Assembly (NCBI GenBank): GCA_937990725.1
Contig: CALKQS010000009.1
Location: 62,001 to 126,000, forward strand
DNA: 64,000 nt
Direction: 5' to 3'
Source of the DNA: an uncultured Candidatus Saccharibacteria bacterium
GTDB taxonomy: Bacteria > Patescibacteriota > Saccharimonadia > Saccharimonadales > Saccharimonadaceae
Of the stretch, positions 17,437-26,610 are shown piece after piece. The notes beneath the pieces were generated by a model. It saw only the letters and a list, made by a program, of their open reading frames with translations, searched no databases and was not told the DNA's origin. How positions within the stretch are numbered: position 1 is the stretch's first letter; every line of letters begins with the position of its first letter. The translations under genes were made by a program, and so were the position numbers.

Positions 17437-18117
17437 CTACATCCCTCCCGAGATCTGCCCATCGCGCACGATGATCTCGCGGTCGGCATAGGCAGCAATG
17501 GTTGGCTCGTGAGTCACCATAATCACCGTGGTACCATATTGCTTGGCAGTGGCGATAAATAGTTCCATCACACGCTGCGAGTTGAGGCTGTCGAGCGAGC
17601 CAGTTGGCTCATCGGCAAACAGCACCTTGGGCTTGATGACCATCGCTCGGGCAATCGCCACCCGCTGCATCTGCCCACCAGAGAGTTCGCCCAGCATGTT
17701 ACCCGCCTTATTGCCCAGCTCTACATTGTCCAGCCAGTGTTGGGCGGCTTCGTACGCTATGGCACGCTTCTCACCATTGAGCAGCAGTGGCAGCGCCACA
17801 TTATCCAGCGCCGTGAGCTCTGGCACGAGCTGCCCAAACTGGAAGACAAAGCCAAAGGCTGTGCGCCTCAGGACGCTCCGCTGGTCGTCATTGAGCTTGT
17901 CGATCCGCTTACCTGCGCAGTGAATCTCGCCACTGTCGACAGGGGTAATCGCCGCCAAGCTATGGAGCAATGTACTCTTACCCGAGCCGCTCGGCCCCAT
18001 AATGGCCAGCACTTCGCCCGGCATTACATCGAGCGACACGCCGCGCAATGCTTCCGTCTGGCCGAAGGATTTCTTCAGGTTGCGGGCGCTAATGATTGGT
18101 TGATTGGTTGGTCTCAT
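17437..18117 (-). CDS. ABC transporter ATP-binding protein (LolD/MacB type)
   Basis: 226-aa ATPase that powers the downstream permease. Walker A is GPSGSGKST (about residues 40-48), the signature is LSGGQMQR, Walker B is VLFADEPTGSLDS, and the switch His is in MVTHEP. The start has GGAGG 8 nt upstream. It overlaps padR by 29 bp and meets the permease start, so padR-ATPase-permease form one tight operon. Confidence 0.94.
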   Translation of the reverse strand: MRPTNQPIISARNLKKSFGQTEALRGVSLDVMPGEVLAIMGPSGSGKSTLLHSLAAITPVDSGEIHCAGKRIDKLNDDQRSVLRRTAFGFVFQFGQLVPELTALDNVALPLLLNGEKRAIAYEAAQHWLDNVELGNKAGNMLGELSGGQMQRVAIARAMVIKPKVLFADEPTGSLDSLNSQRVMELFIATAKQYGTTVIMVTHEPTIAAYADREIIVRDGQISGGM

Positions 18118-18640
18118 TGGTCAGTTCCTCCTTAAGTTTGGTTAAGCGCGACGTCGTTAGTTCAATCCAGCGCAGATCTGCCTCCAGATGGTACAGTGCG
18201 TGGTCGATGAGTAGCGTGTCGGCTAAGTTGCTTTCGCGGCGGCGGCTTGTGAGGTCGCGCATCCGCTGGATGTGGGCTTGCCGCTGGTTGTCTAGGTAGG
18301 GCGCGGCATCACCTTCGCGCAGGATTGCCAGCACAGTCTTGACGTACATATTGGCCTGCGACTGATGCGATGGCAGCTCGGGCGCCTCCAGCCAAGCCTG
18401 TAGGTCTTGCTTGCCCTGCTCGGTAATGGCATAGCGCACCCGGTCTGGCCCACCAGACTCACTCGTGTCGGCAACCTCCTCCACTTTGTTGTCGCGCTTG
18501 AGGCGCCCCAACGTCGAGTAGACTTGCCCTGGCAAAATTGGCTTATCTTTGCCAAAGAAGCCATCGTACTGCTTCTTCAGCTCGTAGCCATAGTTTGGCG
18601 CATTCGCCAACAATCCGAGTAATGTATATTGAACGTTCAT
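18089..18640 (-). CDS. PadR-family transcriptional regulator
   Basis: 183-aa regulator starting MNVQYTLLGLL. The PadR winged helix covers about residues 1-85 (NYGYELKKQ, GQVYSTLGRLKRD, RVRYAITEQG) and a helical Vir_act-like C-terminal domain follows. The start at 18640 is chosen because a TATAGT -10 box ends 6 nt upstream, so the mRNA is predicted leaderless. It leads an ABC transporter operon and its promoter carries two palindromic sites, so autorepression relieved by a ligand is the likely mode, as in other PadR-transporter pairs. Confidence 0.92.
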   Translation of the reverse strand: MNVQYTLLGLLANAPNYGYELKKQYDGFFGKDKPILPGQVYSTLGRLKRDNKVEEVADTSESGGPDRVRYAITEQGKQDLQAWLEAPELPSHQSQANMYVKTVLAILREGDAAPYLDNQRQAHIQRMRDLTSRRRESNLADTLLIDHALYHLEADLRWIELTTSRLTKLKEELTNETNQSTNH

Positions 18641-18646
18641 GTCTCT

Positions 18647-18675
18647 ACTATACACCGAGTGACTAGCGAGTGCAA
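18647..18675 (-). promoter_or_regulatory. Promoter of the padR operon
   Basis: TTGCAC (18670-18675) and TATAGT (18647-18652), 17 bp apart on the minus strand. The -10 box ends 6 nt before the padR ATG. Confidence 0.8.
18649..18665. promoter_or_regulatory. Degenerate operator-like site over the padR -10 region
   Basis: TATACACCGAGTGACTA matches the upstream palindrome at most positions. It covers the -10 box and spacer, so a bound repressor would block the promoter. Start-to-start distance to the perfect site is 34 bp, about three helical turns. Confidence 0.55.
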
Positions 18676-18682
18676 GCCTTAT

Positions 18683-18699
18683 TATACACTTAGTGTATA
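18683..18699. promoter_or_regulatory. Perfect palindromic operator upstream of padR
   Basis: TATACACTTAGTGTATA: two 8-bp half sites around one central base. It lies just upstream of the padR -35 box. PadR proteins bind palindromes of this kind. Confidence 0.7.
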
Positions 18700-19090
18700 G
18701 TTTGGGTATGGTCTATAAATATGCAGTGGGTAATATAAGCGTCTACCTCTGTTATCCCATCCACTCTATGTCTTTCTTGGTAGCCCAGTTTGGTGTCTTG
18801 TTCTGTTGCTGCCCTCCCTCACTGCCACCAGTAGGCCTCGCTTGCTATCGACAGGCACTATGCCACTGCACAGCCAGACTCGTTTACTTACGGGTAGCAT
18901 ATGTGAGCTATGCGCATGATGATATGACGGTCATATATACTGCTCTCGAGCACAAGCACTTCGTTTATTGCATTACTTGCCGCCCTATAGCCAATAACTA
19001 ACAAAAGTAAAAAGGCCAGCCATACCACCAGCGCAGCCACGCAAGGATACAAACTATATAGAGCCTTAGCTTCTTCAAGCACAGCAAAAA
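18700..19090. other. Intergenic stretch, no gene recognised
   Basis: About 390 bp between the padR operator and the terminator of the next gene. Short ORFs on both strands lack ribosome-binding sites or family resemblance. The octamer ACCTCTGT occurs at 18745-18752. Nothing else stands out. Confidence 0.5.
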
Positions 19091-19112
19091 CACCCCAGCA
19101 GTATCTGGGGTG
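19091..19112 (-). terminator. Terminator of the 19158 gene
   Basis: CACCCCAG (19091-19098) pairs with CTGGGGTG (19105-19112); the minus strand continues with TTTTT. Confidence 0.85.
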
Positions 19113-19157
19113 TTTGCACACGATACGTCGAGAGACGATCTATCTCATGGCCAATGA

Positions 19158-20153
19158 TTAGTCGCCAAGGGTATCCATCTTGCCCTTGGTGCGCAAGATA
19201 TCGCGCAGTTCGCGGACAGATTCTTTGCTCGATGACTGTGCATCTTTGAGCTTGTCGTAGAGCGACTTCGTCAAAGATGTGCTTGGGATCTCGGGGCGCT
19301 TTGGGGAGCCACTGCTGCTATCACGGTTCTTGTAGTAGTTGACGAGCGCTACGTAGTAAGCGCGCATCTCTTTGCGGTACTTAATCTGCTCGTTGGCGTA
19401 GTCGCGCACGCTGGCGTATTGTGAGTCTTTCATCTTATTAAGGGCGTTAAGGCAAGATTTCTGCTGCTCATCATACTTCTGGCCAGCTTCATCACCAGAT
19501 GCGCTACTGAGTGGCGAGCTGTAGCTCGTGCGGCACGAACTGCTGTATTCTTTGTAGGCAGTAGCGACAGCACCCGACTCTTTGAGTAGCGGCTTAACTT
19601 TTTCGTAATCATCCTTGTACTTTTCGAAGGCCTTCTTTACCTCGCTATCGCGCATCGCAGCAGTCTTGCCGAGCTTGTCGAAGTGGTCATCCGCCTTGCG
19701 CACCACCTCGTTGATCGACGTTTCTGGGTCTGACCTGTCTATATTAATGCTGGTCGAGTCGAAGCTGTTCATCATAGAATATGCCTTGCGGTAATCTTCG
19801 GTGCTTGGCCCCGAGAATAGCACAATACACACGATTATAATGATAATCAGGACAAATACACCAATGCCACCACCGATCAAGCTCCACAGCAAGCCCTTGC
19901 TCATGCCCTGCTTGGGTGGCATTGGGCCCATTGGCCGGCCTGGCTGCATCGGCTGAGGTTGGCCTGGTGCTGGCTGAGCTGGCTGCTGCATAGTAGGTTG
20001 AGGTTGTGGCTGAGCCGCAGGTGCTGGCTCAGCGGCAGCACGCTTGCTGGCCAGAGCGGCCTTCTCTTCCTCAGTATAAGGTGGGTTGTTCATATCAAAG
20101 GTTGGGACAGCCTCTGGGGGTTGCTCCTGGGGGGTTGCTGGTTGATTACTCAT
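19158..20153 (-). CDS. Membrane protein with Pro/Gln-rich cytoplasmic tail
   Basis: 331 aa, no enzymatic family recognised. Residues 1-80 are rich in Pro, Gln and Ala with a Pro-Gln-Pro repeat. One strong membrane helix follows (about 85-115, with a run of seven Ile/Val/Leu). The remaining 215 residues are a predicted external helical domain rich in Lys, Asp and Ser with two Cys. The same layout recurs in the 43993 and 47778 genes. The start is backed by AAGGAG 6 nt upstream. Confidence 0.7.
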   Translation of the reverse strand: MSNQPATPQEQPPEAVPTFDMNNPPYTEEEKAALASKRAAAEPAPAAQPQPQPTMQQPAQPAPGQPQPMQPGRPMGPMPPKQGMSKGLLWSLIGGGIGVFVLIIIIIVCIVLFSGPSTEDYRKAYSMMNSFDSTSINIDRSDPETSINEVVRKADDHFDKLGKTAAMRDSEVKKAFEKYKDDYEKVKPLLKESGAVATAYKEYSSSCRTSYSSPLSSASGDEAGQKYDEQQKSCLNALNKMKDSQYASVRDYANEQIKYRKEMRAYYVALVNYYKNRDSSSGSPKRPEIPSTSLTKSLYDKLKDAQSSSKESVRELRDILRTKGKMDTLGD

Positions 20154-20191
20154 GCATCTCCTTGTTAACTTGGCTATTATTCACCATAACT

Positions 20192-20220
20192 ATTATACCG
20201 GAATAGCAGCAATTGGCCAA
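20192..20220 (-). promoter_or_regulatory. Promoter of the 19158 membrane protein
   Basis: TTGGCC (20215-20220) and a consensus TATAAT (20192-20197) with 17-bp spacing on the minus strand. The mRNA leader is about 35 nt. Confidence 0.7.
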
Positions 20221-20304
20221 TATATATCTTGCTGTGGCTGCGCGCCCTCCTCTCCTTCACATCCACTCATACAGCACCAAAGAAAGCGGAGGTTATTACC
20301 AGCA

Positions 20305-20335
20305 AAACACCCCACGCATCCTTGCTGGGGTGTTT
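20305..20335 (-). terminator. Terminator of pnp
   Basis: AAACACCCCA (20305-20314) pairs with TGGGGTGTTT (20326-20335); TTTTGCTG follows on the minus strand. Confidence 0.8.
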
Positions 20336-20367
20336 GTCTTCTGTTGCGAGGCTCGTGCTCAGATCTG

Positions 20368-22485
20368 CTACAATCCAATCATCGTCAGATTAATCTTGCC
20401 GCGCTCGTCAATGCCAGTGATCTTCACCTGCACGGTTTGGCCTTCTTGCACGACATCTGTCACCTTGCCAACCCGACCCTTGGCAAGCTTCGAGATATGC
20501 ACCATCCCATCCACGCCAGGCAGGATGTTTACAAAGGCGCCAAAGTCCTTAATCGTCACCACGGTGCCGGTGTAGGTGCGGCCGACTTCGGGCTCTTCCA
20601 CCAGGCTTTTGATCCAAGCCAGCGCCTTCTCAATCGCCTCACCATTGGGGCTGGCAATGGTAATCAGGCCGTCTTCTTTAATATCCACCTCGGCGCCCGT
20701 TTCGCTGGTGATTTTGTTGATGGTTTCGCCACCCTTGCCAATAACAGCACCAATTTTATCCGGGTTAATCTTGAGCTTTTCGATGCGCGGCGCATAGGGG
20801 CTGAGTTCTTTACGTGGGCCAGGCAGTACACTCAGCATGTGCTCCAGGATGTGGGCGCGGCCAGCCTTACTCTGCTCCAGCGCCTGGCGCAGCACCTGCA
20901 CGGGCAGGCCATGTACCTTCATATCCATCTGCAGGGCGGTGATACCCTTGCTCGTACCCGTCACCTTAAAGTCCATGTCGCCGGCAAAGTCCTCGGCGTC
21001 GGCAATGTCGCTCAGTACGTAGGGTGTGTCGCCATCCATCATCAGGCCCATGGCAATACCGCTAACCGGGGCTTTGATGGGCACGCCAGCGTCCATCAGG
21101 GCCAAGCAGCTACTACAGGTGGCCGCCATACTGGTAGAGCCGTTCTGGCTCATGATTTCCGTCACGCTGCGGATGGCATAGGGGAACTCTTCTTCGCTCG
21201 GTAGCACCGCCGTCAGGGCGCGCTCCGCCAGATACCCGTGGCCAATCTCACGCCGACCGGGGCTACCAAGGCGCTTCACCTCACCGACTGTATAACCGGG
21301 GGCGTTGTAGTGGTGCATATAGCGGCGCTCGCCTTCTGTTACCTCCATGGTATCGACCAGCTGCGCGTAGCTGAGCGGTGCTAGGGTCACAATATTCATC
21401 CCCTGCGTCACCCCGCGAGTAAACAGGCTGCTCCCGTGGGTGCGTGGCAAAATACCAACCTCGCTCGAGAGCGGGCGAATCTCCGTGAGAGCGCGGCCAT
21501 CGGGGCGGGTGCGTTCCTCCACAATGCCGCGGCGCACATCGTTGTGCAATGCCAGTGTAAAGGCTTCGTCGTACTCATCACGCACCGTGGCGTATTCCTC
21601 GGCGTCGAGGCCCAGCTGCTCGGCCATAGCTTCGTGGAAGGCCCAGCGGATTTCGTTCACAACTTCATTGCGCTCGGGGTATGGGCGGCGAATCTTCTCG
21701 CCCAGTTTGCCATCAACCCACTGGTTAGCGACAGTTTGGATGTCTTCGTTTGGCAAGACCAGCTCGTATTCCTGCGGCGCTGGCGCTACCTTGTTGGCGA
21801 GCTCGCGCTGCAGTGCGATAGCCGGCTGCATAGCCTGGTGCGCCCAGGCTATGGCATCGACGATGACGTCCTCGGGCACCTCCTTAGCGCCAGCTTCTAC
21901 CATGGTAATGCCGCGCTCGATCCCTGCCACCACCAGGTCGAGGTCGGACTGCTCGCGCTCCTCTGGGCTGAGGAAGGCTTTAAATTCACCATTCACCCGG
22001 CCAACGCGCAGACCCGCCACCGGCCCATCAAACGGCGTGCCCGTTAGCATCAGGGCGCTGCTGGCGGCAACCATCGCCACCATATCGGGGCGGAAGCTCG
22101 GGTCCATACTCAGCACGGTAGCCACCACCTGCACCTCCTGGCGGTAGCCTTTGGGGAAGAGCGGGCGGATCGGCCGGTCGATCAGGCGGCCAATCAGCAC
22201 CGCTTCGTCGCTGGGCCGGCCCTCACGCTTGATAAAGCGGCTGCCGCTAATCTTGCCCGAGGCATAGAATTTCTCTTCGTAGTCGATGCTAAGCGGGAAG
22301 TAATCCAGCGTGACCGGGCGAGTGCCCACCTGGGCGGTGCCTAGCACCACCGTGTCGCCGTAGCGCACCAGCACACTGGCCGTCGAGCGAAAGCCAACGC
22401 GGTTAACCTCCAGGGTAAGGGGGCGGCCGCATAGCTCGGTCGTCACAGCAAAGACGTCTTTGCCGCTTGGGTTAATAATACTCAT
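20368..22485 (-). CDS. pnp: Polynucleotide phosphorylase
   Basis: 3'-5' phosphorolytic exoribonuclease of mRNA decay. The 705-aa product has two RNase PH-type domains (about residues 12-220 and 305-540) joined by a helical domain, a KH domain with IGAVIGKGGETIN, and a C-terminal S1 domain (GRTYTGTVVTIKDFGAFVNI). The start MSIINPSG at 22485 is chosen because GAAAGGAG lies 8 nt upstream. rpsO, the usual partner, lies 4.3 kb upstream on the same strand with orphan genes between. Confidence 0.97.
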   Translation of the reverse strand: MSIINPSGKDVFAVTTELCGRPLTLEVNRVGFRSTASVLVRYGDTVVLGTAQVGTRPVTLDYFPLSIDYEEKFYASGKISGSRFIKREGRPSDEAVLIGRLIDRPIRPLFPKGYRQEVQVVATVLSMDPSFRPDMVAMVAASSALMLTGTPFDGPVAGLRVGRVNGEFKAFLSPEEREQSDLDLVVAGIERGITMVEAGAKEVPEDVIVDAIAWAHQAMQPAIALQRELANKVAPAPQEYELVLPNEDIQTVANQWVDGKLGEKIRRPYPERNEVVNEIRWAFHEAMAEQLGLDAEEYATVRDEYDEAFTLALHNDVRRGIVEERTRPDGRALTEIRPLSSEVGILPRTHGSSLFTRGVTQGMNIVTLAPLSYAQLVDTMEVTEGERRYMHHYNAPGYTVGEVKRLGSPGRREIGHGYLAERALTAVLPSEEEFPYAIRSVTEIMSQNGSTSMAATCSSCLALMDAGVPIKAPVSGIAMGLMMDGDTPYVLSDIADAEDFAGDMDFKVTGTSKGITALQMDMKVHGLPVQVLRQALEQSKAGRAHILEHMLSVLPGPRKELSPYAPRIEKLKINPDKIGAVIGKGGETINKITSETGAEVDIKEDGLITIASPNGEAIEKALAWIKSLVEEPEVGRTYTGTVVTIKDFGAFVNILPGVDGMVHISKLAKGRVGKVTDVVQEGQTVQVKITGIDERGKINLTMIGL

Positions 22486-22644
22486 ACAGAGCTCCTTTCT
22501 TGCGGCAAGTAACAGGGGTGAATGCTCGCATCCGTCACTTCCATGCAAGCCCTCAACGCTATCACTGCCGCGTTAATATACTCTTCTTAGTATACCGCAT
22601 TTTGGGATATACTGGTAGTGCTTCGTATCAGACAGCTTCAGAGC

Positions 22645-22896
22645 TTACACGCCATCTGAGCTGCTATGGTCAATTATTACCAGGCGCATTGTATTATCAC
22701 CTTCATATGTAGTCTGCGAACCCTTGATAGAGAGAATATTTCCACTGCCCTTAATCGCTGCACTGCCTATAAATCGTACGTACGTTGCGCTCAGCCATTC
22801 GACACCACGTGGCATGACCGTAATTTCTTCGCCTTGATCCCCTATGACAGCAAACGAGACGCCATTCTCCACTTTCTGTGGTTGGTCATAGATCAT
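22645..22896 (-). CDS. Small hypothetical protein, 83 aa
   Basis: No family recognised. The product has alternating hydrophobic residues suggesting a small beta-rich domain (ENGVSFAVIGDQGEEITVMPRG; ATYVRFIGSAAIKG) and an acidic end. ATG at 22896 is preferred; an in-frame TTG at 22929 would extend it by 11 aa. A near-consensus promoter precedes it, which is the main support for expression. No clear ribosome-binding site. Confidence 0.5.
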   Translation of the reverse strand: MIYDQPQKVENGVSFAVIGDQGEEITVMPRGVEWLSATYVRFIGSAAIKGSGNILSIKGSQTTYEGDNTMRLVIIDHSSSDGV

Positions 22897-22938
22897 ATAC
22901 TCACTACGTCGAGAGAGCTCTTTCTCCAAAACAGCTTT

Positions 22939-22967
22939 ATATTAGCAAGTTATCCCAAGCTCGTCAA
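22939..22967 (-). promoter_or_regulatory. Promoter of the 83-aa gene
   Basis: TTGACG (22962-22967) and TAATAT (22939-22944) with a 17-bp spacer on the minus strand; TGC precedes the -10 box. The transcript should begin near 22932. Confidence 0.65.
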
Positions 22968-23198
22968 TTAGCCCCTCGCCATAAGTATGCACAGCATAGC
23001 CTCATCACCTCTGTTATGAGCCTCTCTTCCCCATTACTCTACTCGGGTGGTGTGCAGCGACTAGTCGTAACAATAGTCACCAGCCTTGATACAAGAGACC
23101 AGATAATCAGCCAAGGCCTGCTCTCACAACGCCAAGAGAAATAGTGAGAGTATAAAAATATGTGAGAATTGGTGGCATGCGCGACACACTTTTGTCGC
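22968..23198. other. Intergenic stretch with a hairpin after the glycosidase stop
   Basis: GCGACA/TGTCGC (23181-23198) lies directly after the stop of the 23199 gene, but lacks a U-run on the minus strand. The octamer ACCTCTGT is at 23007-23014. No gene seen. Confidence 0.4.
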
Positions 23199-24494
23199 TT
23201 AAATCATTGTGTTGTCATACCGGCTGCGGTTCTTCGCGTGGCGGCGCTTGCGGCCGACAAACCACCACCAGGCACCACCGCCACCAGCTGCAGTGAGAAC
23301 TACTGCCACAGCGATAAGGATGATGATCGTCCAGTTGGGCCCTGCCTCTTGCTTGCGCATGGTCGGTTGCTGGTGCTTTTTGCTTGGCTGCGGCTTTTTC
23401 TTATCCTTCTTTTCGTCCTTTTTCTTGTCTTTGTCGTCTTTTTTCTTCTCCTCAGGCTTGGGAGCAGGTTTTGGCGCTGGTGTAGGTGCTGGTGCGGGCT
23501 GAGCCGTTACTTTCAGGCCAAAGGTATCGGCGCAATCAGCCGTGAGCGGCGTGGCTGCACCCACTGGCACGTTGCCGCGCTGGATACTCCCCAGGCCGGC
23601 CAAGCCACCCAGCAAGGTAGATGAATCATTATACGGGTTGATATTTGGGTCTGCCTCCTCGGCTGGTGTGGTCGGGCCACGATCGGAGGTCGTATACACC
23701 CAGCCAGCATTGCGCTCGCGGGCCTTGGCCACCACCTGGGCCTGCTGCTCGTTGCTACCCACACTATGGATGACGTGCCACATTTTGTAGGCGTTGGCCG
23801 GGTTTTTCTCGAAGTTGGTGGCAGTTGGGTGGTTTAGGTCGTAGTAGCTATCGCTTAAGTAGCGCGCTGCCGAGGTCTCGGCATTCAAGAATACATCACC
23901 ATAAGGCATGACAGACTCACCGAGGAAGCGTGTGCCCGCATTATGGATAACGATGGAGCCAGGGTGCTTGACCTTGACGTAGTTGTAGAGATTGGCCAGG
24001 TAGCAAGTCTTTTGGCCACTACTGTGGTTGTCGGCTTCGTCGAAGAAGATTCCCTTCACGTTGGGGTAGAGCGCATACCAGCGGTCGATCTCTGCTGCCA
24101 CCTCAGCAATATTGCGCGTCTGGCGGCCATGCTTGACGTAGCCAATGTATTTGACCCCAAGCGAATCAAGCCGTGCCAGAGCCTTTACATAATCACTACT
24201 AACCGCCGTACCGGGCCCGCTCGAGGGGTTAACCACTGCAAAGGGCATCTTGCTCGAGACATTAGCCATATCATTCCAATACTGGTTGTTGCCACCTTGC
24301 ATGGGGTAGCTATAGGCTGGCATCATGATGGACTGCTGCGGCGCCAAAGCACTCACCTGCGGCGCAAGCAACTGGCCCAGCACTGCCACAACAGCCACAA
24401 ACATCAGCACAGCCCGCCGTGCCTGCTGCATACTCCACCGCATCGCCACACCCGTGGACGCCCGTGCTGCGTCTGTCACATCCTGCATAGTCAC
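23199..24494 (-). CDS. Surface-anchored Spherulin-4-like glycosidase
   Basis: 431 aa. An N-terminal hydrophobic signal segment (about residues 27-50, VLMFVAVVAVLGQLL) precedes a TIM-barrel-like domain of the Spherulin-4 / Ega3-Sph3 type (about 55-310). Its motif VKGIFFDEAD carries the acidic residues expected in the active site. A Pro/Lys linker and a long Lys/Asp/Glu stretch lead to a C-terminal membrane helix and a basic tail GRKRRHAK. Fungal relatives (GH114, GH135) cut galactosaminogalactan. It probably sits on the outer surface facing a host or biofilm. Start is GTG 24494 or ATG 24488; TATCAT lies just upstream. Confidence 0.8.
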   Translation of the reverse strand: MTMQDVTDAARASTGVAMRWSMQQARRAVLMFVAVVAVLGQLLAPQVSALAPQQSIMMPAYSYPMQGGNNQYWNDMANVSSKMPFAVVNPSSGPGTAVSSDYVKALARLDSLGVKYIGYVKHGRQTRNIAEVAAEIDRWYALYPNVKGIFFDEADNHSSGQKTCYLANLYNYVKVKHPGSIVIHNAGTRFLGESVMPYGDVFLNAETSAARYLSDSYYDLNHPTATNFEKNPANAYKMWHVIHSVGSNEQQAQVVAKARERNAGWVYTTSDRGPTTPAEEADPNINPYNDSSTLLGGLAGLGSIQRGNVPVGAATPLTADCADTFGLKVTAQPAPAPTPAPKPAPKPEEKKKDDKDKKKDEKKDKKKPQPSKKHQQPTMRKQEAGPNWTIIILIAVAVVLTAAGGGGAWWWFVGRKRRHAKNRSRYDNTMI

Positions 24495-24661
24495 TTTCTA
24501 TGATAGCATCTTTGTGCACAAATGGGTATTATGTTGTGTATGTCACAATGGTTTTGCGTGAACTTCCCTGTTATGGCACGTTACTTGCAAACTCAGTGGC
24601 ATCAGTCTATTGTCTCCATTACTTCATCCATATTAACTATAGAATGGAAGAATGAAGTAGA

Positions 24662-25957
24662 TTACGCTTGCACAATACCGCGAAAGTATTCGTGCACAGC
24701 GCGTTGGCTCGCTTCGGGCACATTAGCCATATATTCAGCACCAAAGACCGTCGCAGCTGTGTTTTGGTCGAAGCAAAAGCCCGTCAGCCTGAGCGGAGCA
24801 TACCCATCGCCAAACTGCCCCCACACCGTACCGGGCGGGAATTCAACACCGCAGTACCGTACTGCATCGGCGGCAAGGAACGTATGCGCCCCATGTGTTT
24901 TGCTGATAAAGCGTTTGCCAGCTATGGCCGTCTCACTCATCACTGACCGACTACTCATCATATATGCCTGAGCAAAGTACGCCTCAACATCTTTGCAGCC
25001 ACCCTCACGGAGGCGCACTGCTTCGGTTGGCATAGGTAGATCGCTAGTGCGGTCGGCGCCACGAGTGGCAATTTGATTCAGCAAGGCAACCAAGACATCC
25101 GCCGCTGGCTCACCAGTTGGCTGGAGCTCTGCATGATGTTCGTCTTCCGCCACAAGGTGGCCCGTTTGGTCAGCCGCCATCTTGATAATCTCGCGAGACA
25201 TCCAGGCATAAGCATTGCCATAACGGCTACCCTGCTCGGTAATGAGCTCCCACTCAGCAGCATCCGCAAGCCGCACACCACCAGCATCACAGGCATCCAA
25301 CAGCGCTCGCGCTGATGCGGTGTGGAGATATAGATGCTCATCTGTATCATTTTGCTCTTTGTAGCAGGCAAGCAGTGCCGTCCCATAGCATTGTAATGCA
25401 CTATTGCCACCATCTTGCTGAACTCTACGCATCAAGACGCGGTCAATGTAGATGCTTGGGTCAAATACACCGATGGAGATCGTTGGGTTGCCAGCGTGCA
25501 GATGTTTAATACCACTTGTAATCTGGTGCGCCACCTCTTGCATGCGCTGCATATCTAGCGACTGCTGGTATGCATCTGCTACAGCCTTGCAAAATCCATC
25601 ATCTGTCAGCCCATCATCCCGCCTTCGGCACAATGTGACGGTTCGCTGCTCGAGAATACGCGCCTTATCTATCGTCTCATCCACTGCAACGACTGCGCCA
25701 TTTAGCAGTGGCACTACCTCCTCAGGTATCATATCTGCCGGGCTGCCATCCACCAAATATTCTGCAGCCTTCTCCCCTGCTGCCATCGTTTCCAAATCTT
25801 GCGCAAACCGCTTTGCCTCGCGCGCTGCTTTGTCAACAACAAACTGCCGACGCTCCTGTTCAAGCCGATCAGCTGTGCATAGCGGCTCTCTCGCTATTTC
25901 GTGCGAGGAATATACCGGCGAAGTTGTTTCAGCTGATGGTTGTTTTTCTTGGCTCAT
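24662..25957 (-). CDS. Hypothetical 431-aa soluble protein
   Basis: No family recognised. The first 30 residues look disordered; residues 30-160 are helical and charged; the rest is mixed with about eight scattered Cys. No signal peptide or membrane helix, so cytoplasmic. A TTTACA/TATCAT promoter has its -10 box ending 6 nt before the ATG, so the gene is predicted leaderless and transcribed alone. It belongs to a set of acidic orphan proteins in this window (26062, 27189, 35603, 37031, 51641). Confidence 0.65.
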   Translation of the reverse strand: MSQEKQPSAETTSPVYSSHEIAREPLCTADRLEQERRQFVVDKAAREAKRFAQDLETMAAGEKAAEYLVDGSPADMIPEEVVPLLNGAVVAVDETIDKARILEQRTVTLCRRRDDGLTDDGFCKAVADAYQQSLDMQRMQEVAHQITSGIKHLHAGNPTISIGVFDPSIYIDRVLMRRVQQDGGNSALQCYGTALLACYKEQNDTDEHLYLHTASARALLDACDAGGVRLADAAEWELITEQGSRYGNAYAWMSREIIKMAADQTGHLVAEDEHHAELQPTGEPAADVLVALLNQIATRGADRTSDLPMPTEAVRLREGGCKDVEAYFAQAYMMSSRSVMSETAIAGKRFISKTHGAHTFLAADAVRYCGVEFPPGTVWGQFGDGYAPLRLTGFCFDQNTAATVFGAEYMANVPEASQRAVHEYFRGIVQA

Positions 25958-25992
25958 TATTGCATGATAGCGTACAGTGGTTAGTTTTGTAA

Positions 25993-26045
25993 AGCATTGC
26001 GTATACTATAGCAATGCTACCACTCCCTTGTGGTGGTGTTTTTCT
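25993..26045. repeat. Tandem inverted repeats between two orphan genes
   Basis: AGCATTGC (25993-26000) pairs perfectly with GCAATGCT (26011-26018). Immediately after, ACCAC pairs with GTGGT (26019-26034), followed on the plus strand by TTTTTCTATTTTTT. The first repeat borders the -35 box of the 25957 gene and could be an operator. The second could be a terminator, but it has plus-strand polarity with no plus-strand gene before it. Confidence 0.5.
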
Positions 26046-26061
26046 ATTTTTTAATGCAGCA

Positions 26062-26610
26062 CTAGCGAGAGGGTGGCTTGCTGCCCCGCAATTCGGCTAC
26101 CGATACCATGGCTTTTAGGCTCTCAAGCTCACGGTTTGACGCATCGCGCACACCAGTTGTTTCCGCTTCTTTCTGCCCTGGCTTGCGCGGTGGAAAGTAC
26201 TCACACTGCACCCCCGTCACCGCTTTGTCTGGAGCTGTGAAATAGACCTGCTTGTTATTAGCCAAGGTAGTCTCATTCTCACCTTCACGAAGGATGGGCT
26301 GGAGCGTTATTTCTCGCCGGCCATCTCCGCTATCCCGCACTATAATGCGTATTGGCATGTTCAGATAGTGCGAATCAAATTCTGCTTGTTGTGGCAAATG
26401 CCTCTTGTTTTCGATATCACTGCCCTGGCCAAGCGAGCCATTCTCGCCAGCATCGTTTTTTTGCAATAGCGCACCCACCATCTTGTCGAAGGCTGCTACC
26501 CGTTCTTCTCTCTCGGCAACGGCAGCGGCACGATCTGCCTCATATCGTGAGGTAATTCCCTCTATACCCGCTGTACTAGCGGGTCGTGATGCTAATGTTA
26601 GTTCGCTCAT
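26062..26610 (-). CDS. Hypothetical 182-aa soluble protein
   Basis: No family recognised. Residues 20-50 form a charged helix (SRYEADRAAAVAEREERV). The middle looks beta-rich (MPIRIIVRDSGDGRREITLQPI; KQVYFTAPDKAV). The end contains a Pro/Lys segment and a final helix. AGAGGA lies 5 nt before the ATG. No membrane segment. It sits between orphan gene 24662 and rpsO, all on the minus strand but separated by hairpins. Confidence 0.6.
   Translation of the reverse strand: MSELTLASRPASTAGIEGITSRYEADRAAAVAEREERVAAFDKMVGALLQKNDAGENGSLGQGSDIENKRHLPQQAEFDSHYLNMPIRIIVRDSGDGRREITLQPILREGENETTLANNKQVYFTAPDKAVTGVQCEYFPPRKPGQKEAETTGVRDASNRELESLKAMVSVAELRGSKPPSR

Noticed and set aside
18693..19121. Two short frames (102 and 77 codons) between padR and the 19158 gene
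   Set aside because: No ribosome-binding site; one starts inside the PadR operator palindrome and the other begins near a terminator.
22645..22929. TTG start for the 83-aa gene
   Set aside because: It lies only 9 nt from the end of the -10 box and lacks a ribosome-binding site; the internal ATG at 22896 is kept, though not with certainty.
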